A DNA stretch of 64,000 bases from the NCBI GenBank assembly GCA_018266835.1, contig JAFDZP010000001.1, forward strand, positions 249,283 through 313,282. Direction: 5' to 3'. A program made the translations under genes and the position numbers. The stretch comes from Bacteroidota bacterium. Lineage in GTDB: Bacteria; Bacteroidota; Ignavibacteria; Tepidaquicellales; Tepidaquicellaceae. Shown here in pieces: positions 35,128-45,900 of this stretch (positions within the stretch are counted from its first letter, which is position 1; each line of letters opens with the position of its first letter). The notes below the pieces were generated by a model. It was not told where the DNA came from and made no database searches. It saw only the letters and a list, made by a program, of their open reading frames with translations.

Positions 35128-35862
35128 ATGAAGCTATCCGAAGTTGATTTAAGCAAAAAAATAAGCAAAGAAGAATATTCAGATGAAGTAAAGAAGCTTG
35201 ATATGGAACTTGAAATTCTGAAATGCCAGTTAAAGCTGCGTGATAAAAACAAGAAAGCCGTTATTTGTATGGAAGGCTGGGATGCAGCAGGTAAAGGCGG
35301 AGCTATTAAGCGCCTGACCGAACCTATGGACCCAAGAAGATTCAAAGTTTACCAGACTTCCGCACCTAACGAAGTAGAGAAAGCTAAGCATTACCTGTGG
35401 AGGTTCTGGGTAAATCTTCCTTCATGTGGTGAGATGGTTATCTTTGACAGAACCTGGTACGGCCGCGTTCTTGTTGAAAGAATAGAGGGTTTTTGTTCAG
35501 AAGATGAATGGCGCAGAGCTTATGACGAGATAAATCAATTTGAAAAAACTGTTTCACAGGATAATACAAAAATTATAAAATTCTTTGTACATATTTCAAA
35601 AGATGAACAGGAAAAGAGATTCAAAGAGAGGGAAGAAAATCCTCTCAAGAAATACAAAATAGGAAAAGATGATTACCGCAACAGAAAGCACTGGGATGAT
35701 TATGTGAAAGCATATGATGACATGTTTCAGAGAACGGATAATCCTTTTGCGCCATGGCATATAATTGAAGGCAACGATAAGGATTATGCCAGACTGAAAA
35801 TAATGAAAATATTTGTTAGTGAAATGAAAGATTTTTTAAAAAATTCTGATGATGAAAAATAA
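35128..35862 (+). CDS. ppk2: Polyphosphate kinase 2
   Basis: PPK2 transfers phosphate between polyphosphate and nucleotides, usually making NDP or NTP. The Walker A motif is G50-WDAAGKGG, the Walker B/lid region is VIFDRTWYGRVLVER (Asp107, Arg108), and the RPLPAKGEIV-like family block appears as SCGEMVIFDR. The 244-residue single-domain protein belongs to the class that acts on nucleoside mono- or diphosphates; class I, II or III cannot be told apart here. It starts 1 base after queF and overlaps the next gene by 14 bases. Confidence 0.93.
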   Translation: MKLSEVDLSKKISKEEYSDEVKKLDMELEILKCQLKLRDKNKKAVICMEGWDAAGKGGAIKRLTEPMDPRRFKVYQTSAPNEVEKAKHYLWRFWVNLPSCGEMVIFDRTWYGRVLVERIEGFCSEDEWRRAYDEINQFEKTVSQDNTKIIKFFVHISKDEQEKRFKEREENPLKKYKIGKDDYRNRKHWDDYVKAYDDMFQRTDNPFAPWHIIEGNDKDYARLKIMKIFVSEMKDFLKNSDDEK

Positions 35863-36883
35863 AATTTTATATATAGCAGTCTCTTTTATATTTTTAATCG
35901 GCTGCAGCCAACAAAGCAAAACACAGTCAGCAGGAAACCAGACAGGTGAAACAAAGAGTAAAAAATCTGATTCCACTCAAACTCATACAAACGAACCGGG
36001 TAAGATTAATGTAACTGATTTACCCAAATTCAAAATGACTTTTGAGAGGGAAGGCGGTGTAAACATAATTAACTCTGATTTATCTAAGGAAAGATTTTTA
36101 TATAACGGTCACGATAATTTAATATCTCCTGACGGCTCTAAAGTCGTTCATACTCAAAGCAATACTGACGGTTCAAGAAATATTGCTATCTATGATGTTG
36201 AGAGCAAAACAACTAAAGTGCTAAGCTCCATTACAGGCAAGCAAAACTTCGATGCGGCGTTTTCACCTGACGGGAAAACGATAGTATTCTGTAATTTCTC
36301 GGGAAAGAAATGGAATATCGCTTTAGTAAATATTGATGATACAGGGTTTAAAATTTTAACCGAGAGCTATAAAACTGATTTATTCTGCCCTACATTTGCT
36401 CCCGATGGAAATTCAATCCTTTGTCAGGATATGCAGAGCTTTATTGAAATAGATTTGAAAGGGAAGGTATTAAAAACTGTTTCGCTAAAAGATATTGTTG
36501 GAGATAAAAAAATATATTTTTCCAGCGCTAACAGAGGTTACTTTATAAATAATAAAAAAAGAATTTTATTTGATGCTGATACTGGGGAAAACTTTGAAAC
36601 CTCCCGTGAGCCTATTTCAAATATTTATACTTATGACCTTGAAACAAAGACACTTGTAAATCTAAGCGATAATAATATTTCAACCTACGACCCGTTCCCG
36701 TTAAGCAACGGCAAGCAGCTTTTGTTTTCTGCTTATACAAAAGATGATTTGTCAAAAAGTCCCGACCCCCGGGATACTGATCCCGTTATTACGAGCTGGA
36801 TTTATATAATGAATCTTGATGGAACAGGAAAAACGAAGCTGGTACAGAATGCATTTGAACCTTCTGCTTCTAAGTTAGAATAG
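35849..36883 (+). CDS. TolB-like/WD40-like beta-propeller lipoprotein
   Basis: The N-terminus ends in LIGC, a lipobox with Cys19 lipidated, followed by a Gln/Ser/Thr-rich linker. The rest is a beta-propeller of PD40/TolB-like blades: LISPDGSKVVHTQ, AFSPDGKTIVFCNF, TFAPDGNSILCQD and related repeats. It is expected in the periplasm on an outer or inner membrane, binding a protein or ligand. It overlaps ppk2 by 14 bases and converges on the APH-fold gene 3 bases away. Confidence 0.85.
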   Translation: MMKNKILYIAVSFIFLIGCSQQSKTQSAGNQTGETKSKKSDSTQTHTNEPGKINVTDLPKFKMTFEREGGVNIINSDLSKERFLYNGHDNLISPDGSKVVHTQSNTDGSRNIAIYDVESKTTKVLSSITGKQNFDAAFSPDGKTIVFCNFSGKKWNIALVNIDDTGFKILTESYKTDLFCPTFAPDGNSILCQDMQSFIEIDLKGKVLKTVSLKDIVGDKKIYFSSANRGYFINNKKRILFDADTGENFETSREPISNIYTYDLETKTLVNLSDNNISTYDPFPLSNGKQLLFSAYTKDDLSKSPDPRDTDPVITSWIYIMNLDGTGKTKLVQNAFEPSASKLE

Positions 36884-36886
36884 TCA

Positions 36887-37885
36887 TTAAGAAAGTCTTT
36901 CGGTTAGTTTGTAAATGAATTCATCGATGATTTTATCGTCAAACTGACCGAGTAAAGATTTCATATTCATCAATCCTTTTGTAATCTTCTCCAGATATTT
37001 CTTCTCTTTTTTTTGATGGTATGAAAAACCGTAACTGCCTAAAACCTGAATCAATCTTATCAAAACAAAGAATTTAAACTGCTTCATAAAAGCTGCCTTA
37101 TCTGTCTTATAATTAATATCGTTAAGGTAGGATTTTAACAAAAATTCTCTCTCTTCATCATTCAAATCTATGCTGCCTGAGTAAAGAAAAGAAGCCACGT
37201 CATAATGAAGCGGCCCCATTCTTCCTGACTGGTAGTCTATGAAATACAGGGTGTCATTCTTAACCATTATATTTCTCGGCTGGAAATCCCTGAACATGAA
37301 ATAGTTGATATCTGCTTTAATCAGTTCTGAATTGATGTATTCAAACGCCTGATTTAGAATTTTGTAATATTTTTCAGGATAATCGAATATGGAAACATAA
37401 TAATTAGAAAACTTTTCCTCATCCATTCTCATTTGTTGAATATCGAATTGTTTGGTCTCATAGCATAAATCCAGGTCAATATGATGTAAACCTTTATACT
37501 GAAATTCTTTTAAGTGTTTAAGTGCTAATTGGTAGTAATAAATAGCAGTTATCCGGTTATTTTGAAAGTCATCTTTTGCTTTAAAAAGAGTTGTGTCTCC
37601 TAGATCTTCCAACAAATAAAATTTGGAATCAGAAGACTCATTATATATTTGCGGTACGTTTAATCCGGCGTTTTTAAATCCGTTTGAAAAGCCCACAAAC
37701 GCTTTGTTCTCAGGAACGTTTTCGTTCCAAACGGCAACGCAGGAATTGTATCCCGATATAAGCCTGTAAATTTTCCTGTTAGAAGCATCGGCTTTTAGCT
37801 TTTCAATTTTTTCAATGCTTTTATCGAAATGCCTTTGGAACAGCTCTTCAAACTGATATGTTATTATCTCGCTTTGGTATGACAT
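36887..37885 (-). CDS. APH-fold phosphotransferase family protein
   Basis: This 332-residue protein has the aminoglycoside phosphotransferase/choline kinase-like fold. The catalytic loop reads FRDFQPRNIM, with Asp and Asn of the HxDxxxxN motif but Phe in place of His, and the metal-binding DYQSGRMGPLHYDVASFL follows. Related enzymes phosphorylate sugars such as MurNAc/GlcNAc (AmgK) or other alcohols. The gene is 3 bases upstream of the TIGR01777 gene on the same strand (starting at its 3' side), suggesting a joint unit with truA. The substrate is not known. Confidence 0.82.
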   Translation of the reverse strand: MSYQSEIITYQFEELFQRHFDKSIEKIEKLKADASNRKIYRLISGYNSCVAVWNENVPENKAFVGFSNGFKNAGLNVPQIYNESSDSKFYLLEDLGDTTLFKAKDDFQNNRITAIYYYQLALKHLKEFQYKGLHHIDLDLCYETKQFDIQQMRMDEEKFSNYYVSIFDYPEKYYKILNQAFEYINSELIKADINYFMFRDFQPRNIMVKNDTLYFIDYQSGRMGPLHYDVASFLYSGSIDLNDEEREFLLKSYLNDINYKTDKAAFMKQFKFFVLIRLIQVLGSYGFSYHQKKEKKYLEKITKGLMNMKSLLGQFDDKIIDEFIYKLTERLS

Positions 37886-37888
37886 CGT

Positions 37889-38812
37889 TTATGATTGCAA
37901 TAAATCTTCTAAGGCAGAATTTAGGTTTTTAAATCGGAAAGGGAAATTCAAATTTTCTAATTTTTGCGGAATGACTTTCTGGCCGTTTAGTAATGTTTCG
38001 GCAAATTCACCGACAGCAATTTTCAAAGCAAACCCCGGAACAGGAAAGATGCAGGGTCTGTGCATTGCCTTTCCAAGCGCTTTACAGAACTCTTTGTTGC
38101 GTACTATGTCCGGTGAGTCGCCGTTTACGGGTCCGCTTATATTTTCATTATCGATGCATAACTTATAAACCTCAATAATATCCTTTATATGAATCCAGGG
38201 AAACCATTGTTTTCCGTTTCCAAGCCAGCCGCCTGCATAAAATTTGAATGGAGTCATTAATTCTTTCAATGCTCCTTCGTTTTTTTCAAGTACAACTCCT
38301 GTGCGTAAACTTACCACTCTGCAATTCTTTTCAGCTTTGAATGCCTCCTTTTCCCAGTCAATGCATAACTTTGCAAGAAAATCGTTTCCGTAGGAAGAAT
38401 CTTCAGTTATATCTTCATCTCCGCGGAAGCCATAAATGCCCGTCCCGCATGCTGTGATGTATGTCTTTGGTTTAACTTTGCAAAGTTCAATTGCATTTAC
38501 AAGCTGCCTTGTCGAATCTATTCTGCTATCGTACAATTCTTTTTTCACTTCGTCGTTCCATCTTTTGCTGCCTACATTCGCTCCTGCAAGATTTATGACG
38601 CAGTCAGTTTCTTCGATGAAAGCAGAAACATCTTGCGGAGTCATCCTAACATTCCATTCAATCAGTTCTATGTTGTAATGTTTTAGAGTATCAAAAGCTT
38701 TTTCGGGATTTCTAACAAGCGCTTTGATTTCATATCCAAGTCCGGCAAGATACATGCTTAAGTGTTTTCCAATAAGTCCCGTTGCCCCGGCAATAACTAC
38801 TTTTTTTGACAA
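37889..38812 (-). CDS. TIGR01777-type NAD-dependent epimerase
   Basis: This is a 307-residue extended SDR protein. The Rossmann motif GATGLIGKHL is near residue 8, the NLAGANVGSKRW block near 72, the catalytic-like YGFRG segment near 125, and the TIGR01777 signature WFPWIHIKDI near 203. The substrate of this family, which includes human SDR39U1 and E. coli YfcH, is unknown. A paralogue lies at 49013-49921. It is preceded by truA 15 bases upstream on the same strand. Confidence 0.9.
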   Translation of the reverse strand: MSKKVVIAGATGLIGKHLSMYLAGLGYEIKALVRNPEKAFDTLKHYNIELIEWNVRMTPQDVSAFIEETDCVINLAGANVGSKRWNDEVKKELYDSRIDSTRQLVNAIELCKVKPKTYITACGTGIYGFRGDEDITEDSSYGNDFLAKLCIDWEKEAFKAEKNCRVVSLRTGVVLEKNEGALKELMTPFKFYAGGWLGNGKQWFPWIHIKDIIEVYKLCIDNENISGPVNGDSPDIVRNKEFCKALGKAMHRPCIFPVPGFALKIAVGEFAETLLNGQKVIPQKLENLNFPFRFKNLNSALEDLLQS

Positions 38813-38827
38813 TTCGTTAGCAATAAA

Positions 38828-39574
38828 TTAATAAAATATCTTTTCTAAAAATAAACCTGACGGGGGAGCAGTAAATAAGGCAGGTTCAGTATTTGGTTTT
38901 AACAAAAAATTCTTAATATCATTTGATTTCAGATTTCCTCTTCCGACCTCAACAAGCGTTCCAACTATTCTTCTAACCATCTTCCATAAAAAATGCGAAG
39001 CTCTTATTCTAATGTAAATAAAATTTTCATCCTGAGTGACTTCAAGGTTTTCAACGAGACATTTTGTTGATTTATCTTCTTTATTTTTTTCAGAGAAGGA
39101 AACAAAATCATGCATGCCTATCATTTCACTTGCTGCCTTGCCCATTGAATTTACATCAAGTTTGTCCTTAATCCACCAGCAGTACTTTTTTTCAAAGGCG
39201 TTTCTTCTTTTGGAAATTCTGTAAACATATTGCCGTGATTTTGCCGAGTGCCTCGCATGGAATCTTTCATCTGCTTTTTCTATTTCAAAAATGTTTATGT
39301 TTGCGGGCAGCTCATCATTTATTTTCATTTTCAAAATTTCAGGAGCAAGCATTGTTTCACATTCTAAGTGAGCGACTTGTTCATATGCATGCACTCCTGC
39401 ATCAGTTCTGCCCGAGCCCTGAAAATCTATAAACTTGCTTTGACCTTTGCTGTTCTTAAAAATTTCAATTATTACATTTGAAATTGTTTCCTGAATTGAT
39501 TTTGCATTTTTTTGCTTCTGCCAGCCTGAGTATCCTGTGCCGTCGTACTCAATGTAAAACTTGAATTTTTTCAC
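38828..39574 (-). CDS. truA: tRNA pseudouridine(38-40) synthase
   Basis: TruA isomerises uridines 38-40 in the tRNA anticodon stem. The catalytic Asp58 is in GSGRTDAGVHA, and the family blocks ARHSAKSRQYVYRI near 105 and SHFLWKMVRRIVGTL near 200 are present. The length of 248 residues is normal. The start is GTG, overlapping the TGA stop of the upstream exported-protein gene as GTGA, so translation is probably coupled. Confidence 0.96.
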   Translation of the reverse strand: MKKFKFYIEYDGTGYSGWQKQKNAKSIQETISNVIIEIFKNSKGQSKFIDFQGSGRTDAGVHAYEQVAHLECETMLAPEILKMKINDELPANINIFEIEKADERFHARHSAKSRQYVYRISKRRNAFEKKYCWWIKDKLDVNSMGKAASEMIGMHDFVSFSEKNKEDKSTKCLVENLEVTQDENFIYIRIRASHFLWKMVRRIVGTLVEVGRGNLKSNDIKNFLLKPNTEPALFTAPPSGLFLEKIFY

Positions 39575-40311
39575 TTATTGTTTACCTGTATAGTGTTTCC
39601 GTTAAGAGATAATCCTAATTCTGTTCCTTCTGCTATATCAACTTTAAATTCTCCCGATGCGCCTGTATCATCTAATACAACTTTAAGATAATATGTACCG
39701 GGAACGGCTGCTAAGTTAACAATAAAACCTTCAGTGCTTTTATCGGGAATGATATTATCATAAAGAAATTCATTGTTCAGATATAAGGCAGCTTTTTTGC
39801 CGTACATACTTTCGTTAAACCTTACAATAAAATTTCTACTTCTGTCATCAATAGATACCTTAACAAACTTCCTTATGTTCTTTACGATTTTTTTCCAGTC
39901 GTTCAGCCATTTATCTTCCAAAATAAAATTACCTGAGTTGTTTATATTTATAGAGGAATACTCGCCCCATTGAAGAAGCAGATTGTCTCCCATTCTTTCC
40001 GGTGCCTCACGAGTTAAAGTCTTAGTTTTAATTTTATCAACCTGATACTTCAGCAAAACTTCATACATCTCATCCATGTTTTTACCCGTGATGAAGAAAT
40101 TAAATCTGTTTGTCACATCCTGAAAAATCGTTTCGTAATAGCAGCTGTCGCGTGAGAGATAAATAGTCTCAGAGGAATTCATCAATGCCTTTGTTGTTGT
40201 ATATGTAATTTTTAAGTCAGGCGGATTTCCATCGGCAAAGTAATAATAATTTTGTCCGAAAGATAACTTTGAAATACTTATTAATAATATTACAAAAAAT
40301 AGCTTTTTCAT
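39571..40311 (-). CDS. Exported protein of unknown function
   Basis: A signal peptide (residues 1-19, ending SFGQ) is followed by a 227-residue domain I cannot assign. The first half reads like a stress or reporter domain (YRDS/YETIFQDVTNRFNFFIT), and the C-terminal 90 residues form a beta-rich module (KKAALYLNNEFLYDNI; PGTYYLKVVLDD), perhaps an Ig-like fold. It sits between nhaA (1 base upstream) and truA (overlap 4 bases), so an nhaA - this gene - truA operon is likely. Confidence 0.72.
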   Translation of the reverse strand: MKKLFFVILLISISKLSFGQNYYYFADGNPPDLKITYTTTKALMNSSETIYLSRDSCYYETIFQDVTNRFNFFITGKNMDEMYEVLLKYQVDKIKTKTLTREAPERMGDNLLLQWGEYSSININNSGNFILEDKWLNDWKKIVKNIRKFVKVSIDDRSRNFIVRFNESMYGKKAALYLNNEFLYDNIIPDKSTEGFIVNLAAVPGTYYLKVVLDDTGASGEFKVDIAEGTELGLSLNGNTIQVNNK

Positions 40312-41640
40312 TTATGCTTTAGTGTTTAAACTCTTTTTTAAAATAAAATACCCCATAATTGCTGAAATAAGTGAAGCGCACAAAATACCTATTTTGGAAT
40401 CTGCAATTATTTCAGGATTTGTAAATGCAAGCGATGAAATAAAGAGTGACATTGTAAATCCGATTCCTCCCAATAAAGCAGTTCCGTAAATCATTTTCCA
40501 GTCAGTGCCTTCGGGCAGATCTGCCAATTTCATTTTTACAGCAAGCCAGCAGAATAAAGTAATGCCAATCTGCTTTCCCAGAAATAAACCAAGTATAATA
40601 CCTAAAGTAACATTATTGGTAACAGAAGATAAAATATTCTGCTCAAGAGTTACACCTGCATTGGCAAATGCGAATATCGGCATTATCAAAAAAGCAACCC
40701 ACAGATGAAGATCATGCTCCATTCTGTTGGAGAGAGGCAGGACTTTTTCTGTATAATCTTCAAGGTCCTCTATATTATTTGTAATATCTTCCTGTGCAAT
40801 TTTTTTATCTTCAACTTTATCAATTATATTTCTGGACTTAGTTACAAAATCTTTTACATCTATTTTAGCTTTAGTGGGGATTGTTAATGAAGCCAGAACT
40901 CCAGCAATAGTTGCGTGCACTCCGGAGTTCAGCATAGCCAGCCACAAACCTATTCCTAAAATTAAATATACGGCAGGATGTCTTACGTGTAGAAAATTAC
41001 ATATGAACATCAATAATAAAATTATCCCTCCTATACCTAAACTTATCAATGACAAATTAGCAGTGTAAAAAACTGCAATAACAATTACCGCTCCAAGATC
41101 ATCAACTATTGCGAAAGCTGTTAAAAATATTTTCAAAGAAAGCGGTACGCGGTTACCGAGCAGAGATAAAATTCCCAGTGAGAAAGCAATATCAGTCGCC
41201 ATTGGGATTCCCCAGCCCTTCATCTCATAGTCATGTCCCCAGTTAAGTACAGAGTAAATTAATGCCGGAAAAATCATTCCGCCCAGAGCTGCAAAGATGG
41301 GGAACGAAGATTTTTTAAGTGAAGAGAGTTCGCCGGTAAGCATTTCCCTTTTTATCTCAAGGCCGACAACAAAGAAAAAAATTGCCATAAGGCCATCGTT
41401 GATCCAATGCTCCAAATCCATATTCAGAACATAGGTACCAAACCCTACGAGAAATTTTGTTTCCAGCAGATGGTGATAAAATTCTTTTAATGTAGTATTG
41501 GCGAGTATTAAGGAAATTATAGTTATTATAATTAATATTATTCCGCTGGAAGCTTCAATCTGTATAAACCTTTTAAATGGTCTAATTAAAGTATCTATTG
41601 GCGCGCTTTTAACTACTTCGGGGAGATTTCCTGAGCTCAT
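40312..41640 (-). CDS. nhaA: Na+/H+ antiporter NhaA
   Basis: NhaA exchanges Na+ or Li+ for protons across the inner membrane. The 442-residue protein has about twelve hydrophobic helices. The ion-binding aspartates are Asp180 and Asp181 in IVDDLGAVIVIAVFY, and the TMIV unwound segment with Thr149-Asp150 (PMATDIAFSLG) is present. A polar insert of about 55 residues (275-330) sits between helices VIII and IX and carries charged, Lys/Glu/Asp-rich sequence; a longer loop here is known in some homologues. The next gene begins 1 base away. Confidence 0.95.
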   Translation of the reverse strand: MSSGNLPEVVKSAPIDTLIRPFKRFIQIEASSGIILIIITIISLILANTTLKEFYHHLLETKFLVGFGTYVLNMDLEHWINDGLMAIFFFVVGLEIKREMLTGELSSLKKSSFPIFAALGGMIFPALIYSVLNWGHDYEMKGWGIPMATDIAFSLGILSLLGNRVPLSLKIFLTAFAIVDDLGAVIVIAVFYTANLSLISLGIGGIILLLMFICNFLHVRHPAVYLILGIGLWLAMLNSGVHATIAGVLASLTIPTKAKIDVKDFVTKSRNIIDKVEDKKIAQEDITNNIEDLEDYTEKVLPLSNRMEHDLHLWVAFLIMPIFAFANAGVTLEQNILSSVTNNVTLGIILGLFLGKQIGITLFCWLAVKMKLADLPEGTDWKMIYGTALLGGIGFTMSLFISSLAFTNPEIIADSKIGILCASLISAIMGYFILKKSLNTKA

Positions 41641-41728
41641 TTTTGAAAATTATCTTAACAATATAGAAATAAGTGTAAAGGAATTACAGGTAAAATAAAA
41701 TGTTAAATTACAAAATAGGAGAATTGAA

Positions 41729-42025
41729 TTAGGTATTACTAAATTTAACTAAAATATTTATTGAGAAAATACAAAATAGTGTTAACAACAATAAATTGAT
41801 TACAGTAATATATTTCGTTCGACGATTTTCAATAGTTTTGTAAAAAATTATAAATTGTATCAAAAAAATGAACAAAGTGAACGGACTAAGAATTAGCAAT
41901 ATAAATTTTAGTTGTTGTAAATTATAAAATTCAAAGGGAAACTTTGTGAAAAAATCTATAAGTCCGAATATAAAATATAAATTTAATAATGAAGTAATTA
42001 TTAAAATTGTTCTGAATATTTTCAT
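41729..42025 (-). CDS. Small integral membrane protein of unknown function
   Basis: This is a 98-residue hydrophobic protein with three transmembrane helices (about 5-27, 39-62 and 74-94) and a charged short loop KTIENRRTKY between the second and third. No family recognised. It lies between nhaA and DUF2461 on the same strand with moderate gaps. Its high AT content and lack of conserved motif make it the weakest of the genes here. Confidence 0.55.
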   Translation of the reverse strand: MKIFRTILIITSLLNLYFIFGLIDFFTKFPFEFYNLQQLKFILLILSPFTLFIFLIQFIIFYKTIENRRTKYITVINLLLLTLFCIFSINILVKFSNT

Positions 42026-42042
42026 TTAGATTTAATTGAAAT

Positions 42043-42744
42043 TCACTTTATCGCTTCCCACAAAAATTTTACGAAGTCATGGCTTACTTTTGCATGCTCT
42101 ATTAATAAATCTATAAATGACGGTTCAAATGCGAGTTCAGGCTTGTAAGATTTAAATACATAAAACTGTTTCATCTTTAAAGTCTCTTCAAGCTTTTTAT
42201 CAGTGACTTCAGCATAATCTTTTGAAGGTCTTACCTGTTTTACTCCCGCCACATCACCATAAAGCTTTTTAAATTTTTTATCTTCTATTATTGATAGATA
42301 ATCATCGAACTCTGAATAAATTTTGTATCTGATTTTTTTCAGATTGACCGGGTCCATGCTGTATTGCCCTGCAGCAATTATCAATTCTCCGGGCTCAAGA
42401 TGAAAATAAACATGAGGCAGTTCGGCTTTTTTTATTCTTTCGAAGCAGAATGCTGCTGCATAATGAGTCTTGTACGGAGTTTTATCTTTTGAAAATCTGA
42501 TATCGCGGTTTATTCTGAAAATAGATTTATAATTAAAAATAATATCCTTATCAATTTTGGCAAGCTCGGGAGCAAGGGTGTCTATTAAATTCTTCATAGG
42601 TTCTTTCAGATAAGATTCGTACTCGTCACGATGTTTTTCAAACCAGGCTTTATTATTATTCTTTTTATTTTGAAGTGATTTTAGGAATTTCAGCGTTTCT
42701 TCCGAGAATCCCAGGAAAGGAGATTGAATTAAATCTGATAGCAT
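42043..42744 (-). CDS. DUF2461 domain-containing protein
   Basis: This 233-residue protein matches the TIGR02453/DUF2461 layout. The N-terminal FLKSLQNKKNNNKAWFEKHRDEYE, the INRDIRFSKDKTPYKTHYAAAF block near 77 and the YFHLEPGELIIAAGQY segment near 107 are characteristic. These proteins are widespread and structurally related to a nuclease-like or binding fold, but their function is not known. It is read leftwards away from the alpha-2-macroglobulin gene, with a 162-base divergent spacer. Confidence 0.88.
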   Translation of the reverse strand: MLSDLIQSPFLGFSEETLKFLKSLQNKKNNNKAWFEKHRDEYESYLKEPMKNLIDTLAPELAKIDKDIIFNYKSIFRINRDIRFSKDKTPYKTHYAAAFCFERIKKAELPHVYFHLEPGELIIAAGQYSMDPVNLKKIRYKIYSEFDDYLSIIEDKKFKKLYGDVAGVKQVRPSKDYAEVTDKKLEETLKMKQFYVFKSYKPELAFEPSFIDLLIEHAKVSHDFVKFLWEAIK

Positions 42745-42906
42745 TTTAAGTTAATTTTAACTGTTGTATAAAAAAATAGACACTTTGGGGAACTTTTACG
42801 AACTATTGGAATATAAAAATCAGAAGGCTTAATTTCATATTAAAAAGTTTTCACAAGTTTTACTAAATACTCTAAATAAATTTTTATAAATTTTTACCCC
42901 AAGATC

Positions 42907-45900
42907 ATGAAATCTCTCTACGTTTTTCTGGTCCTTGCCCTTACGATCCTCGCAGGTAACCTCTACGCTCAGGATGAAAAAGATATAAATTTTCAGGTAA
43001 GTACAAATATGTACTACACTCCCGGTCAGGATATTCAGGCATATATTTACTCATACGATTATAACGAAAAGAAAACAAGAAAAGTTAACTTTGAATTCAC
43101 CATTTACAAAGTGCGTGACCTCGGCTCATTTTATTCTAAACAGGTATCAAGGTACGGAGTAGATATTTTAAGCCGCGACAGCACTAATCTTCTTTATTAC
43201 TGCAATGAGTTTGCAAGTTTCAATAAAAATCTTTCCTCAAAAGATGATCACGGGTACAGATATATAAATGAATACGTTAAAATAAATGTTTACGATAAAG
43301 GGGCATATGTTTTAAGAGTGAAAGCAGGAAACAAAGTTGCTTACTGCGGATTTATAATTTCTTCCGCAGGTGTTATTTCCAAAGCCGGAAATAATTCTAT
43401 GCTGGCGTATACTGTAGACAGAACTTCGGGCGTTCCGATATCAAATGCAAATTTGAGTTTTTATCTCGGCGGAAGAAAAATCGGACAGGGCACTACTGTT
43501 GACGGATTGTTTTTTCAGTCAATCACCAATGAAGTAAAGCAAAATAATGACGATGAAAATTTAACTCCATTAATAATCGGTAATGCAGGTGATGATATAA
43601 TAATTTCCGACGCATATATGTATTTCGGTTATGCAAGCAACGAATATTATACATACACATATACTGAGCAGCCTGTTTACAGAACAGGTTCATTGGTAAA
43701 TTTTAAAGGAACCATAAGGCAGACTTCAGAAAATAATTTTAAAGTCGTTCCTAACAGAGAAATAACTGTCATTATAAAAGATGCTAGAAGTGCTGAGGTT
43801 TATAAGCAGGTTCTGAAAACAAATGAAGACGGCAGCTACAACGGAAGTTTTAAAATCGATGATGAAGGCGCATTAGGTACATATTACATTCAGACTCAAA
43901 TAGATCAGAAGCATATTTACACTGCCACATTTGAAGTTGAGCAATATAAAAAACCCGAGTATAAAGTAACAGTTACTCTGGATAAATCTCAGTACTACGG
44001 CAAAGATGAAATGAAGGGAAGCGTGCAGGCTGATTATTATTTCGGAAGTCCCGTTGCCGATGCAGAAGTTGAATACAATGTTTTTAAAGTTAGATATTAT
44101 AAACCATGGTGGAGATTCTCTGAATGGGCATGGTGGTACGAAGATTATTATGCCGAGCAGGAACAGAATTACAGCGGCTCTGAAATGATTTATTCAGGAA
44201 CAGGCAAGCTTACAAAAGACGGCAAGTTTGATTTTGAATATACTATCAAAGAAGATTTTAAAGAAAAAAATAATAGAGATAATTATTACCGCTACTGGTA
44301 CGGCGATTATGAAACAGATTACAGATATATCGTTCAGGCAAAAGTCACTGATAAATCCCGCAGACAGATTAACGGAACTACCACTGCTTATGTTACCCGC
44401 GGCGGATTTACATTAACAGCAAATACAGATAAATACTGGTACAAGAAAAATGATAAAGTGAATTTCACAGTTAACGCTGAAGATTTTGCAAGCAAACCTA
44501 TAAAGACAAATTTTGAAATTACAATTTACAAGCAGGACTGGACTTATGATTATAAAGATTCTCACAAACTATTTATCGGAAGTGTAAAAGGCGAGACTAA
44601 GTCAGATGGAAAAGGAATAGTTGAATACAGTCTGCCTTCAGATATAAAAAACGGTTATTACATTGCAGAGGCAAAGTCAATTGATGACCGTTCAAATATA
44701 ATAACTACCACTGCATATTTTTATGTATCGGACGGAGATTATTCATGGTATAATAATGAATCAGGCGCAGTGCAGATTATTACAGATAAAGATAATTATA
44801 AAGTCGGCGATGTTTGTAATGCAGTAGTGTTTACAACTGTACCCGATGCAAATGTGCTTGTAACAACTGAAGACGATAATATAATTTCTTTTCAGACTAA
44901 GAGGTTCATAGGTAAAACTGAAAGCTTCCAGATCCCTATTACAGATAAGTACAGCACAAATTTTAAAATAAGTGTATCATATGTTTCTGCAGGCACATTA
45001 TTTACAGAAGATAAAAATATTTTAATTGTACCTGAAGAGAAATTCCTTACAGTTTCAATTGACCCATCAAAATTAATTTATAAACCAAAGGAGTCAGGTG
45101 AGGTAAAAGTTAAAGTAACAGATAACCTCGGTAATGCAGTGAAGAATGCAGACGTATCTTTGGGAATTGTTGATGAAAGTATTTATGCAATCAAAGAAGA
45201 TAAAACAAAAGATATAAGGAAGTTTTTCTACGGACAGAAATCTTCATATGTATCAACATCGTTTGTATCATATAATTCTTCATACGGAACATCAAGACTG
45301 ATGACTATATATGAGAGATACAATGTGAAGTCAACTGCTGAAAGCGAGCTTTCAACAATTAAAGGTATTGTGATATCTTCAGATAGTTTACCTATTGCTT
45401 ATGCTACAATAGTTATAGATAACGATTATCAGGCAGCTGTCACTGATGAAAATGGTATGTTTGAATTTAAACTCCCTCAGGGCGAATATAAAATTGGAAT
45501 TTATCTTGAAGACGCCGGGAATAATAATGTATCAGAGTTACAGGTAGGAAAAGGAAAGACTACATATATAATATTGAACTCTGATAAGAAAACGTTGAAG
45601 ACAGTTACTAAAGAAGAAATTTCACAGTTTGGTAATGATATCACAACTGAAGTTGTTACAGGAAAAGATGGAATAAAGCAGGAAGTAAATAAACCTGTTA
45701 GTATTATGACTACACAGGATGTTGAACAAAGCGGAAGAGTATTGGAAACAGAAAAAATGATGGATAAAACAACTGAAGCTCCTAAGAAAAAAGAAAATGA
45801 AAGGGATGAGAAAATTACTGATGAAAAAATGGTTGCACCTGAGCTCCGCTCAGATTTCAAAGATGCAGTTCAATGGACTCCGTATGTAAAAACCGACGAG

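Noticed and set aside
36887-37885. Aminoglycoside-resistance gene
   Set aside because: The fold fits but the catalytic loop and the housekeeping-like neighbours do not support a resistance role.
45501-45860. Open frame on the minus strand inside the alpha-2-macroglobulin gene
   Set aside because: It is antisense to a strongly supported domain and its product is low-complexity Ser/Phe-rich, as expected for a shadow frame.
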